A DNA stretch of 35,505 bases from positions 1 through 35,505 of the forward strand of contig NZ_ANLA01000022.1 in assembly GCF_000348685.1 (NCBI RefSeq), read 5' to 3'. The DNA comes from Xanthomarina gelatinilytica (GTDB lineage: Bacteria; Bacteroidota; Bacteroidia; Flavobacteriales; Flavobacteriaceae). This document shows positions 26,440 to 34,926 of the stretch, piece by piece. Within the stretch, counting starts at the first letter, position 1; each line of letters opens with the position of its first letter. The position numbers were made by a program, and so were the translations under genes. The notes under the pieces are model-generated. The model worked only from the letters and a program-made list of their open reading frames with translations. It had not been told where the DNA came from and made no database searches.

Positions 26440-27393
26440 ATGGAATATTTAGATTTTGAACTTCCTATTAAAGAACTAGAGGAACAATTACAAAAATGCC
26501 AGGTTATAGGTCAGGAAAGCGAAGTAGATGTAACTGAAACCTGTAAACAAATAGAAAAAAAACTTATTGCCACCAAAAAGGATATATATAAAAACTTGAC
26601 GCCTTGGCAACGTGTTCAATTATCCAGACACCCAAACAGACCTTATACCTTAGACTATATTAAAGCCTTATGTGGAGATTCGTTTCTGGAACTACATGGA
26701 GACAGAAATGTAAAAGACGACAAAGCCATGATTGGTGGTCTTGGTAAAATTGGCGACCAAAGCTTTATGTTTATTGGACAGCAAAAAGGGTATAACACTA
26801 AAACAAGACAATATAGAAACTTTGGGATGGCAAACCCAGAAGGATACAGAAAAGCCCTCCGTTTAATGAAATCAGCTGAAAAATTTGGCATACCTGTAGT
26901 TACTTTTATAGACACTCCAGGTGCTTATCCAGGATTGGAAGCTGAAGAACGAGGACAAGGTGAGGCCATTGCCAGAAACATACTGGAAATGTCCAGATTA
27001 AAAGTGCCTGTAATCTGTATCGTTATAGGTGAAGGTGCCTCTGGAGGAGCTTTGGGAATAGGAGTAGGAGATAAGTTTCTTATGCTTGAAAATGCTTGGT
27101 TTTCTGTTATTTCACCCGAAAACTGTTCGTCCATCCTTTGGAGAAGTTGGGAATATAAAGAACAAGCTGCCGAAGCCCTAAAACTTACAGCCAAAGACAG
27201 TAAAAGCATTAAGGTAATAGATGATATTATTAAAGAACCAATAGGTGGAGCACATAGCGATAGGGAAAAAACATATTTGGCAGTAAAAAGTGCCATCCTT
27301 AAATCTTATGACGAATTAAAAAACTTATCACCAAAAGATTTAGTAAAAAAACGCATGGAAAAATATATGGATATGGGCGTTTTTAAAGGCTAG
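26440..27393 (+). CDS. accA: Acetyl-CoA carboxylase, carboxyltransferase subunit alpha
   Basis: The 317-residue protein is the alpha half of the carboxyltransferase that makes malonyl-CoA, the first committed step of fatty-acid synthesis. Family motifs are [20 protein letters not shown] near residue 52, [33 protein letters not shown], and the oxyanion-hole segment [16 protein letters not shown]. Length matches E. coli AccA (319). Its partner accD is not in the window. A hairpin terminator follows 24 bases after the stop. Confidence 0.96.
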   Translation: MEYLDFELPIKELEEQLQKCQVIGQESEVDVTETCKQIEKKLIATKKDIYKNLTPWQRVQLSRHPNRPYTLDYIKALCGDSFLELHGDRNVKDDKAMIGGLGKIGDQSFMFIGQQKGYNTKTRQYRNFGMANPEGYRKALRLMKSAEKFGIPVVTFIDTPGAYPGLEAEERGQGEAIARNILEMSRLKVPVICIVIGEGASGGALGIGVGDKFLMLENAWFSVISPENCSSILWRSWEYKEQAAEALKLTAKDSKSIKVIDDIIKEPIGGAHSDREKTYLAVKSAILKSYDELKNLSPKDLVKKRMEKYMDMGVFKG

Positions 27394-27416
27394 TTCTTTT
27401 AAAACCTATGAAACAT

Positions 27417-27447
27417 AAATCTGAAATGTCTTATTTCAGATTTTTTT
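27417..27447 (+). terminator. Intrinsic terminator after accA
   Basis: AAATCTGAAAT (27417-27427), loop GTCTT, ATTTCAGATTT (27433-27443), with a run of seven T (27441-27447). Confidence 0.88.
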
Positions 27448-27467
27448 ATGCTTATTAACAATATTTT

Positions 27468-27496
27468 TAAGTTATTAACAGTTAAATTGTTAACTT
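27468..27496. promoter_or_regulatory. Dyad upstream of dnaB
   Basis: TTAACA (27475-27480), GTTAAAT, TGTTAA (27488-27493), with AAG/CTT flanks. A further TTATTAACA at 27452-27460 repeats the left arm. It lies 65-90 bases before dnaB and could be an operator or a hairpin in the leader; no regulator can be named. A loose -7 (TACTTTCG) lies at about 27548-27555. Confidence 0.35.
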
Positions 27497-27560
27497 ATGG
27501 TGGACAATCAAGATAGATTTACACATCGTTAATCTTTTCAATTTAGCTACTTTCGTAAAC

Positions 27561-29099
27561 ATGAAACAACCAAACCAAATAAAAGGATATCAAGTAGATA
27601 AAAGCACGATTATTAATCTAGAACGTGGTAAAATACCTCCTCAAGCTATTGATTTAGAGGAAGTTGTGCTAGGCGCCATGATGATTGATAAAAAAGGTGT
27701 CGATGAGGTGATTGACATTCTAAGCCCTGAAGCTTTTTATAAAGAAGCGCATCAGCACATTTTTGAAGCTGTTTTTCAGTTGTTCGAAAACAGTGAACCT
27801 GTCGACTTATTAACCGTTTCCAGCCAATTAAAGAAAAATTCAAAATTGGATTTGGTTGGTGGTGATTTCTACCTCATTTCCTTAACCCAAAAAGTGTCGT
27901 CTTCAGCACATATCGAGTTTCATGCACGTATTATTTTACAAAAATACATTCAGCGAAGCTTGATTAAAATTTCCAGTGAAATTATTGAGGATTCTTACGA
28001 TGAAACACAAGATGTCTTTGACTTGTTGGATCGTGCAGAATCAAAATTATACGAAGTCACTCAAGGAAACATAAAAAAATCAAGTGAAACGGCCCAGGAA
28101 TTGGTAATACAGGCTAAAAAGAAAATTGAAGAAATTTCAAATAAAGAAGGTTTAAGTGGTATCCCTTCCGGTTTTACTAAATTGGATAAGTTAACCTCTG
28201 GCTGGCAAGAAAGCGATTTAATTATTGTTGCTGCCAGACCTGGTATGGGTAAAACAGCTTTAACCTTGTCCATGGCAAGAAACATTGCGGTAAATCAAAG
28301 TATTCCTGTGGCTTTCTTTTCTTTGGAGATGGCATCTGTACAATTGATCATGCGTTTAATTTCCAGTGAAACAGGTTTGTCTTCAGAAAAACTTAGAACT
28401 GGAAAACTAGAAAAACACGAATGGGAACAGTTAAATGTTAAGGTTAAAAGCCTTGAAAAAGCGCCTTTGTTCATTGATGATACTCCATCGCTTTCCATAT
28501 TCGATTTAAGGGCAAAAGCAAGACGTCTGGCCTCACAACATGGTATAAAATTGATAATTATAGATTATTTGCAATTAATGACAGCTGGAGGAAGCCAAAA
28601 AGGAGGAAACAGAGAGCAGGAAATCTCAACCATTTCCAGAAACTTAAAAGCCCTTGCAAAGGAATTGAGTGTACCGGTTATTGCCTTATCGCAATTATCC
28701 CGTGCTGTAGAAACTCGTGGTGGCAGTAAAAGGCCTTTGCTTTCAGATTTACGTGAATCTGGAGCCATTGAGCAAGATGCAGATATTGTATCCTTTATTT
28801 ATAGACCTGAATATTATAAAATAGACGAATGGGATGATGAAGAGCGCACTCCTACTGAAGGGCAGGCAGAGTTTATTATAGCCAAACACAGAAATGGAGG
28901 CTTGGATAACATCCGTTTAAAGTTTATTGGTCATTTAGGGAAATTCGACAATTTAGATGATTTTGATACACCCTTTGGTCAGGAATTTCATTCTAAAATG
29001 AATGCAGCAGCCAACGATAATACGTTTTCACCAGATACATTTCCATCAGCAAATGATGCGTTTGATGCTCCTGAGGAAGACAACGACGTACCATTTTAA
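27561..29099 (+). CDS. dnaB: Replicative DNA helicase DnaB
   Basis: The 512-residue protein unwinds DNA at the replication fork as a hexamer. The N-terminal domain (IPPQAIDLEEVVLGAMMIDK..., to ~170) binds primase. The RecA-like domain has Walker A GMGKTA (228-233), Walker B LIIIDYLQLM (Asp335), the H4-like segment and the ALSQLSRAVETRGGSKRP loop with the arginine-finger region SDLRESGAIEQDAD. No intein is present. The acidic, low-complexity C-terminal tail (EEDNDVPF) resembles SSB-type tails. A dyad lies upstream, and the AI-2E family gene follows 30 bases downstream. Confidence 0.96.
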   Translation: MKQPNQIKGYQVDKSTIINLERGKIPPQAIDLEEVVLGAMMIDKKGVDEVIDILSPEAFYKEAHQHIFEAVFQLFENSEPVDLLTVSSQLKKNSKLDLVGGDFYLISLTQKVSSSAHIEFHARIILQKYIQRSLIKISSEIIEDSYDETQDVFDLLDRAESKLYEVTQGNIKKSSETAQELVIQAKKKIEEISNKEGLSGIPSGFTKLDKLTSGWQESDLIIVAARPGMGKTALTLSMARNIAVNQSIPVAFFSLEMASVQLIMRLISSETGLSSEKLRTGKLEKHEWEQLNVKVKSLEKAPLFIDDTPSLSIFDLRAKARRLASQHGIKLIIIDYLQLMTAGGSQKGGNREQEISTISRNLKALAKELSVPVIALSQLSRAVETRGGSKRPLLSDLRESGAIEQDADIVSFIYRPEYYKIDEWDDEERTPTEGQAEFIIAKHRNGGLDNIRLKFIGHLGKFDNLDDFDTPFGQEFHSKMNAAANDNTFSPDTFPSANDAFDAPEEDNDVPF

Positions 29100-29129
29100 C
29101 AACCCAAGTTTCTTTAGAGCCTAAATCTT

Positions 29130-30152
29130 ATGGATAAATTAAGAACCACAAACATATTATTGCTAGTAATTGTTGTCCCGTTAATTTTTTACTTGTTAAA
29201 AATCCTCTCATTTATATTCATTCCATTGGTGTTTTCAATGTTTATTGCCTTGCTGTTTTTACCAATTATGCGTTGGTTGGGCAAAAAAAACATCCCTAAA
29301 CCTATTAGCATACTTATTGTGGTTTTAATTATAGCTGCTGGAATGAAAATTGGTGTAGAACTCATTCAAATCTCAAGTCGTGAAATTTTAAATTCTGATA
29401 CCGAGTTCTTTTCTAAAGCTGAAGAAAAATTTGACAACTTATTCCTATTGGCACAAGAAACCTTTGGTTTTAAATTGGAGGATAAGGAAAGCGTTCTAAA
29501 ACAATTTATTGCCAAAGATAACATAGGGGATAGTATCAATTTTATTCAACGTACACTTACCATGGTACTTATGACCACTTTTTTTGTGGTTTTATGGCTT
29601 GCAGAGTCCATTAACATTCAAAAGGTATTGAACAGTACTATTTTAAAACAAAGACACACCTCACTTAAAACCTTTTTTAAAATTGAAAAAGACCTGATTA
29701 AATTCATTAAGGTTAAGTTTTTTATTAGTTTGGCAACAGGTATAGGAACAGGTTTGGCCTGTGTGTTTTTTGATGTGAGCTTCCCAATTTTCTGGGGACT
29801 TTTTGCGTTTATTATCAATTTTGTGCAAATGGTAGGTTCCATCATAACCGTTATCTTGTTGTCTATTTTTGCTTTTATAGAGTTGGACCCAACAAGTACC
29901 CTGTTCTTTTTCATCCTTTCCATTACAGGAGTTCAAGTCTTGTTTGGATCCATTTTGGAACCTATTTTTATGGGAAAATCATTTTCTTTAAACGTAATTA
30001 CTGTTTTGGTCATGCTCATGCTCTGGGGTTTTATTTGGGGTGTTCCGGGTTTAATTATGGCCATTCCCATTACTGTGTTCATTAAAATTATTTTAGACCA
30101 GTTTCCTGAAACCAAAGTCTTGTCCGATATCCTTTCAGGAAATAGTAAATAG
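29130..30152 (+). CDS. AI-2E / PerM-family membrane protein
   Basis: This 340-residue protein has about seven to eight membrane helices. The pattern is that of the PerM family (formerly DUF20): a helical pair at 8-45, one at about 58-77, a soluble amphipathic region (~80-150), and a helical bundle to the C-terminus with the family-like segments FWGLFAFIINFVQMVGSII and WGFIWGVPGLIMAIPITV. Members have been linked to autoinducer-2 export, Na+/H+ antiport or unknown transport, so the substrate is open. It lies 30 bases after dnaB and could be co-transcribed with it. Confidence 0.88.
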   Translation: MDKLRTTNILLLVIVVPLIFYLLKILSFIFIPLVFSMFIALLFLPIMRWLGKKNIPKPISILIVVLIIAAGMKIGVELIQISSREILNSDTEFFSKAEEKFDNLFLLAQETFGFKLEDKESVLKQFIAKDNIGDSINFIQRTLTMVLMTTFFVVLWLAESINIQKVLNSTILKQRHTSLKTFFKIEKDLIKFIKVKFFISLATGIGTGLACVFFDVSFPIFWGLFAFIINFVQMVGSIITVILLSIFAFIELDPTSTLFFFILSITGVQVLFGSILEPIFMGKSFSLNVITVLVMLMLWGFIWGVPGLIMAIPITVFIKIILDQFPETKVLSDILSGNSK

Positions 30153-30218
30153 CTTGGTTTTTGGTTAAAAATTATTTAAAACCCATTTTAAAGAACTATT
30201 TTTAAGTATATTTCAACT

Positions 30219-31475
30219 GTGAAAAAGTTAATATTTATAGTTGTTTTATTGTTCTCCGTAAAATCCTTTGCATCTTACATCCTTATTCCCATGGATGCCG
30301 AGAGCCAGAAAAACCATTTAAAGGCTTACGGAATTACCTATTGGACTTTGGAAAAGCAAATGAAGGTAAAATGGTTGTTAAACTATAGAGGCGGCTCCTT
30401 CTTGCTTCCAGATTCAGAGGAAATTAAACGTGAATGCCAGATTCGTGGTGTTTCGTTTGAAACTCTATCCAATGCCAAAGCCGAATCCATTTTAGAGGAA
30501 ATAAGCAGCCCAAGTAAAAATATGGAAGCTGTGGTTTTGGAAAAAGCACCTAAAATTGCTGTTTATACACCTAAAGGAAAACTACCTTGGGATGATGCTG
30601 TAACCATGGTCTTAACCTATGCTGAAATTCCCTATGAAACCGTTTACGATGAAGAAGTGCTAAATGATGCTCTGCTTTTATACGATTGGTTACATTTACA
30701 TCACGAAGATTTTACAGGACAATATGGCAAATTTTATGCAAATTATAGAACTTCAGCTTGGTATATAGATGAAAAGAAAGAAGCCGAAGCTTTGGCAGCT
30801 AAATTGGGTTTTGCAAAAGTATCTGAAGAAAAATTGGCTGTTTCTTTAAAAATAAGGGACTACGTAATAGGAGGAGGCTTTATGTTTGCCATGTGCAGTG
30901 CAACTGATAGTTTTGACATTGCTCTGTCTGCAGAAGGAGTGGATATTTGCGAGCCTATGTTTGATGGAGATGCCAGTGAAGCCAATTACCAATCTAAAAT
31001 AAACTATAATAAAACCTTTGCTTTTAAAGATTTCACCCTAGAAAGAAACCCTTTGGTATATGAGTTTTCTTCCATAGATATGACCCAAAAAAGACAGATT
31101 CCAAAAATGACAGATTATTTTACCTTAATGGATTTTTCTGCAAAATGGGACCCAATACCAACCATGTTGTGCCAAAACCATACAGCGTTGGTAAAAGGCT
31201 TTATGGGACAAACAACCTCATTTACCAGAGATCAAATAAAATCCAATGTGCTGATTTTGGGCGAAAACAAAACCAATGGTGAAGCTAAATACATACATGG
31301 AATAAAAGGAAAAGGGTTTTTTACGTTTTATGGTGGTCACGACCCTGAAGATTATACACATAAAGTTGGCGACCCAAAAACCGAACTGGATTTGTATCCT
31401 ACTTCACCAGGATACAGACTTATTTTAAACAATGTTTTATTTCCAGCAGCCCGTAAAAAGAAACAAAAGACATAA
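30219..31475 (+). CDS. Secreted protein of unclear function (family often labelled asparagine synthetase B in Flavobacteria)
   Basis: The 418-residue frame starts at GTG (30219). A signal peptide (MKKLIFIVVLLFSVKSFA) predicts export, which does not fit asparagine synthetase, a cytosolic enzyme. I see neither the N-terminal Cys nucleophile nor the SGGLDS-type PP-loop of that family. The N-terminal ~85 residues (SYILIPMDAESQKNHLKAYG) are followed by a domain starting IAVYTPKGKLPWDDAV (~112) that has the alternating pattern of a class I glutamine-amidotransferase-like fold, including a tight turn with GGGFMFAMCSATDSF (Cys at ~227) and FYGGHDPEDYTHKVGD (His at ~370). This resembles ThuA/GATase-like proteins, but the activity is unknown. 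Confidence 0.8.
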   Translation: MKKLIFIVVLLFSVKSFASYILIPMDAESQKNHLKAYGITYWTLEKQMKVKWLLNYRGGSFLLPDSEEIKRECQIRGVSFETLSNAKAESILEEISSPSKNMEAVVLEKAPKIAVYTPKGKLPWDDAVTMVLTYAEIPYETVYDEEVLNDALLLYDWLHLHHEDFTGQYGKFYANYRTSAWYIDEKKEAEALAAKLGFAKVSEEKLAVSLKIRDYVIGGGFMFAMCSATDSFDIALSAEGVDICEPMFDGDASEANYQSKINYNKTFAFKDFTLERNPLVYEFSSIDMTQKRQIPKMTDYFTLMDFSAKWDPIPTMLCQNHTALVKGFMGQTTSFTRDQIKSNVLILGENKTNGEAKYIHGIKGKGFFTFYGGHDPEDYTHKVGDPKTELDLYPTSPGYRLILNNVLFPAARKKKQKT

Positions 31476-31500
31476 AAAAAACCCGATTCAAAAGAATCGG
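31474..31500 (-). terminator. Terminator of the thrS-infC-rpmI-rplT operon
   Basis: On the minus strand CCGATTC, loop TTTT, GAATCGG is followed by G and eight T (31481-31474), 43 bases after the rplT stop. On the plus strand the same stem lacks a good T-run, so it works mainly for the minus operon. Confidence 0.85.
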
Positions 31501-31542
31501 ATTATTTATAAGTGAAATATGTTATACAATAGGCGAAACGCC

Positions 31543-31887
31543 TTATTTTACTTTATCAATTACAGCTTTAAAAGCTTCAGGGTTGTTCATAGCTAAATCT
31601 GCTAAAACCTTACGGTTTAATTCAATGTCATTAGCTTTTAATTTCCCCATGAACTGAGAATAAGATAATCCATGTTCTCTGGCTCCAGCGTTAATACGCG
31701 TAATCCATAAGGCACGGAATGTTCTTTTTTTGTTTCTACGGTCTCTATACGAATATAACATCGCTTTGTCAACCGCATTTTTTGCTACTGTCCAAACGTT
31801 TTTACGACGTCCAAAGTAACCTTTTGCTTGTTTAAGAACCTTTTTTCTTCTGGCTCTTTTTGCTACAGAATTTACTGATCTTGGCAT
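31543..31887 (-). CDS. rplT: 50S ribosomal protein L20
   Basis: The 114-residue protein binds 23S rRNA early in 50S assembly. It begins [20 protein letters not shown], followed by [20 protein letters not shown], and contains [22 protein letters not shown], all typical of L20, at standard length. In bacteria studied so far, L20 represses its own operon by binding a leader or intergenic RNA that mimics its rRNA site. The 114-base spacer upstream, to rpmI, is long for such an operon and could hold this site. The terminator follows downstream. Confidence 0.97.
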   Translation of the reverse strand: MPRSVNSVAKRARRKKVLKQAKGYFGRRKNVWTVAKNAVDKAMLYSYRDRRNKKRTFRALWITRINAGAREHGLSYSQFMGKLKANDIELNRKVLADLAMNNPEAFKAVIDKVK

Positions 31888-32001
31888 AATTTAAATTGTT
31901 TTTTGTAGTAGGCGACCCAATAATTCTTAACTATAATGTCTGAATTTCGAATACTTTTATTGCCCAACTCCAGGGTTTATAATTAATTTAACCGAACGCG
32001 A

Positions 32002-32199
32002 TTACTTTAATCGTAATTGTTCTTTAATGTTGTTCTCATCACTCGGGTGTACTAAAGTACTGTGAGTTAATGCTAACTTACGCTTTTTAGACTTCTTTGT
32101 TAAGATGTGACTTTTAAAAGCGTGCTTTCTTTTAATCTTACCAGTACCTGTTAATTTAAAACGTTTTTTGGCACTAGATTTGGTTTTCATTTTAGGCAT
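32002..32199 (-). CDS. rpmI: 50S ribosomal protein L35
   Basis: The 65-residue, very basic protein ([37 protein letters not shown]) is L35 at standard length. It is preceded by a strong Shine-Dalgarno sequence (AGGAG, six bases before the ATG), which is rare in this window. It lies 63 bases after infC and 114 bases before rplT, in the conserved infC-rpmI-rplT order. Confidence 0.97.
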   Translation of the reverse strand: MPKMKTKSSAKKRFKLTGTGKIKRKHAFKSHILTKKSKKRKLALTHSTLVHPSDENNIKEQLRLK

Positions 32200-32205
32200 C
32201 TTGTT

Positions 32206-32210
32206 CTCCT
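32206..32210 (-). promoter_or_regulatory. Consensus Shine-Dalgarno site for rpmI
   Basis: AGGAG on the minus strand with a six-base spacer (GAACAAG read across) before the ATG at 32199. I saw no comparable site in front of the other start codons whose upstream sequence I examined in detail, which are A/T-rich as usual in Bacteroidota. Confidence 0.6.
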
Positions 32211-32242
32211 AGTTTTGATTATTATTTCACTTATTATCTTAA

Positions 32243-32261
32243 ACCTGACAGTTGTTCAGGT
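32243..32261 (-). promoter_or_regulatory. Hairpin between infC and rpmI
   Basis: ACCTGA, a seven-base loop, TCAGGT, starting two bases after the infC stop. No T-run follows. It could protect the mRNA end, attenuate, or be part of an L20-type autoregulation site; this is inference. Confidence 0.4.
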
Positions 32262-32262
32262 A

Positions 32263-32817
32263 TTATTTTGTTTTTTTGGGAGCAATAAACATGGTCATAC
32301 GTTTACCTTCCAATTTAGGCATTTGTTCAACTTTGCCTAATTCTTCTAAATCTTGGGCTAATCTTAATAACAAAATCTGTCCTTGCTCTTTAAACACTAT
32401 CGATCGACCTTTAAAAAACACAAACGCTTTTAGTTTTGCGCCTTCCTTTAAAAATTTCTCAGCATGTTTCTTTTTAAATTCATAATCATGGTCGTCTGTT
32501 TGAGGACCAAATCTTATTTCTTTAACAACAACCTTGCTCGCTTTAGATTTTAAAGCTTTTTCACGTTTCTTTTGCTCATAAAGAAACTTTTTATAATCCA
32601 TAACCTTGCAAACTGGTGGGTCTGCTTTAGGAGATATCTCTACAAGATCTAAACCTTGTTCGTCTGCTATGGCAAGTGCGTCCTTAATTGGGTAAATCCC
32701 AACTTCAACGTTATCACCTACTAAACGCACTTTTTCAGATCTAATCTTAGAATTAATCCTGTGCTGATCTTCTTGATTTACTCGTCTTGTGACTTGTTTT
32801 CTTCTACGTATTGCTAT
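32263..32817 (-). CDS. infC: Translation initiation factor IF-3, probable AUA start
   Basis: The family core is clear: [40 protein letters not shown], the linker with [20 protein letters not shown], and the C-terminal domain to APKKTK. The first standard start codon in frame is a GTG at 32730, but this would remove about 29 residues of the N-terminal domain. The frame stays open upstream to a stop at 32830-32832 and encodes a typical basic IF-3 N-terminus ([20 protein letters not shown]). In that stretch only ATA codons (32815-32817, or 32821-32823) can act as near-cognate starts. I choose 32817, giving 184 residues. It begins 28 bases after thrS. E. coli infC starts on AUU, which lets IF-3 control its own synthesis; the same logic could apply here. 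Confidence 0.88.
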   Translation of the reverse strand: MAIRRRKQVTRRVNQEDQHRINSKIRSEKVRLVGDNVEVGIYPIKDALAIADEQGLDLVEISPKADPPVCKVMDYKKFLYEQKKREKALKSKASKVVVKEIRFGPQTDDHDYEFKKKHAEKFLKEGAKLKAFVFFKGRSIVFKEQGQILLLRLAQDLEELGKVEQMPKLEGKRMTMFIAPKKTK

Positions 32818-32845
32818 GGCTATATAATTTTAGTTAAACTTATTT

Positions 32846-34786
32846 TTAAAATGTTTTTAATGATTTTTTTATATCTTCATTAATAATATTGGTTAAACCT
32901 TCAACAGTAATCATGCCAAGATCTTCACCACCATGTTGGCGAACCGAAATTTTGTTTTCTTGCTCCTCGTTTTCTCCAACTATCACCATGTATGGGATTT
33001 TTTTCATTTCGGCTTCCCGAATTTTCTTCCCCATGGTTTCATTTCTATTATCAATTAGGGCGCGAATTTCGTTATTTTCTAACACATTTAAAACTTTTTT
33101 CGCGTATTTTTCATATTTCTCACTTATTGAGAGCACAATAACTTGGTCTGGCATGAGCCATAGTGGGAAATTTCCTCCAGTATGTTCCAGTAAAATGGCA
33201 ATAAAACGTTCCATGCTCCCAAAAGGTGCACGATGGATCATTACAGGTCTATGTAATTCGTTGTCGCTGCCTTTATAGGTTAAATCAAAACGTTCTGGAA
33301 GGGTATAGTCTACTTGTATGGTGCCAAGTTGCCATTGTCTCCCCAAGGCATCTTTAACCATAAAATCCAATTTTGGGCCATAAAAAGCTGCTTCACCTGT
33401 TTCCACAACAAAATTCAATCCTTTGTCTTTGGCAGCATTAATAATGGCTTGCTCTGCTTTTTCCCATAAATGATCTTCACCAATGTACTTTTCAGGGTTT
33501 TCTGGATCTCTCAATGATACTTGAGCTGTAAAGTTTTCAAAGCCTAATGATCCAAAAACATAAAGTACTAAATCTATCACATCCTTAAATTCCTTGTCCA
33601 ATTGCTCTGGTGTACAGAAAATATGGGCATCATCTTGGGTAAAACCCCTTACTCGGGTCAAACCATGCAATTCGCCACTTTGTTCATACCTATAAACAGT
33701 GCCAAATTCGGCAAAACGTTTCGGCAATTCTTTATAAGACCATTGAGAACTATTGTATATTTCACAATGATGCGGACAATTCATGGGCTTTAATAAAAAT
33801 TCTTCCCCTTCTTTTGGGGTGTGTATGGGTTGAAAACTATCTGCACCATATTTCGCGTAATGTCCAGAAGTTACATAGAGTTCTTTTTGTCCAATATGAG
33901 GAGTCACAACCATTTCGTAACCAGCTTTTTTTTGTGCTTTCTTTAGAAAGTTTTCCAAACGTTCACGTAAAGCAGCCCCTTTTGGAAGCCACAACGGAAG
34001 CCCTTGACCTACTTTTTGAGAAAAAGTAAACAACTCCAGTTCTTTGCCAAGTTTTCTGTGATCTCTTTTTTTGGCCTCCTCCAATAGTTCCAAATACTCT
34101 GTAAGCTCTTTCTGCTTTGGGAAGGAAATCCCATAGACTCTTGTTAATTGTTTGTTGTTTTCATCCCCTTTCCAATAGGCACCTGCTACGCTTAAAATCT
34201 TCACAGCCTTAACAATTCCTGTGTTAGGAATATGGCCACCTCGACATAAATCGGTAAAAGTAGAGTGATCACAAAATGTAATGGTTCCATCCTCAAGATT
34301 TTCAATTAAATCTACTTTGTAAGGGTTTTTGTTTCTGTAATAAGAAATGGCCTCTGCTTTGGAAATAGATCGCATCTTAAATTCATGTTTTCCCCTGGCA
34401 ATTTCAAGCATCTTGTCTTCAATGCGTTTAAAGTCTTTGTCGGATATAGAGTCTTCACCTAAATCTATATCGTAATAAAACCCGTTTTCAATAGCAGGAC
34501 CTACCCATAATTTAGCATTTGGATACAGCTCCTCAATAGCTTGAGCTAGAATATGTGCAGATGAGTGCCAAAAAGCTTTTTTGCCTTCATCGTCATTCCA
34601 AGTATATAAGATTAAAGAGCCATCGGTAGTCAAAGGAGTGGTGGTTTCAATAACTGTATCGTTAAATTTAGCCGAAATAACATTTCTGGCAAATCCCTCA
34701 CTAATGCTTTTGGCAACTTCCATTGCTGTCGTGTTTTTTTCAAACGACCTAATACTACCATCTGGCAATGTAATCTGTATCATCAT
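32846..34786 (-). CDS. thrS: Threonyl-tRNA synthetase
   Basis: The 646-residue enzyme charges tRNA-Thr and edits Ser-tRNA-Thr. Domains in order: TGS (1-62), the editing domain with HSSAHILAQAIEELYP and the HxxxH-type site, FCDHSTFTDLCRGGHIPNTG, the class II catalytic core with zinc ligands Cys in MNCPHHCEIY (~337), His in SGELHGLTRVRGFTQDDAH and His in VMIHRAPFGSMERF, and the anticodon-binding domain (~545-646). The first two codons are both ATG (34786 or 34783). It is the first gene of the thrS-infC-rpmI-rplT operon. Its promoter predicts a leader of only about 20 bases, which leaves no room for a T-box or a tRNA-like operator. Confidence 0.97.
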   Translation of the reverse strand: MMIQITLPDGSIRSFEKNTTAMEVAKSISEGFARNVISAKFNDTVIETTTPLTTDGSLILYTWNDDEGKKAFWHSSAHILAQAIEELYPNAKLWVGPAIENGFYYDIDLGEDSISDKDFKRIEDKMLEIARGKHEFKMRSISKAEAISYYRNKNPYKVDLIENLEDGTITFCDHSTFTDLCRGGHIPNTGIVKAVKILSVAGAYWKGDENNKQLTRVYGISFPKQKELTEYLELLEEAKKRDHRKLGKELELFTFSQKVGQGLPLWLPKGAALRERLENFLKKAQKKAGYEMVVTPHIGQKELYVTSGHYAKYGADSFQPIHTPKEGEEFLLKPMNCPHHCEIYNSSQWSYKELPKRFAEFGTVYRYEQSGELHGLTRVRGFTQDDAHIFCTPEQLDKEFKDVIDLVLYVFGSLGFENFTAQVSLRDPENPEKYIGEDHLWEKAEQAIINAAKDKGLNFVVETGEAAFYGPKLDFMVKDALGRQWQLGTIQVDYTLPERFDLTYKGSDNELHRPVMIHRAPFGSMERFIAILLEHTGGNFPLWLMPDQVIVLSISEKYEKYAKKVLNVLENNEIRALIDNRNETMGKKIREAEMKKIPYMVIVGENEEQENKISVRQHGGEDLGMITVEGLTNIINEDIKKSLKTF

Positions 34787-34811
34787 AAATCTTTTAAAGT
34801 AAAATAAGATG

Positions 34812-34842
34812 CAAAGATAATAGGATAAACAATCACATACAA
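34812..34842 (-). promoter_or_regulatory. Promoter for thrS: TTG-N20-TATCTTTG
   Basis: On the minus strand TTG (34842-34840), a 20-base spacer and TATCTTTG (34819-34812), a full consensus match. It lies 25 bases before the ATG. Confidence 0.75.
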
Positions 34843-34926
34843 TATATATATAGGTATTAATTTAAAGCATCCTATATTTTTTGTCTTGTATATAAAATTA
34901 CCATCAATACTTAAGCATTAAGATTA

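Noticed and set aside
30219-31475. Assignment as asparagine synthetase B
   Set aside because: A signal peptide is present and the PP-loop and N-terminal glutaminase Cys are absent.
32263-32730. Short infC form starting at GTG 32730
   Set aside because: It would lose the basic N-terminal segment typical of IF-3, which is encoded upstream in the same frame.
34787-34811. T-box or tRNA-like operator upstream of thrS
   Set aside because: A full promoter at 34812-34842 leaves a leader of only about 20 bases.
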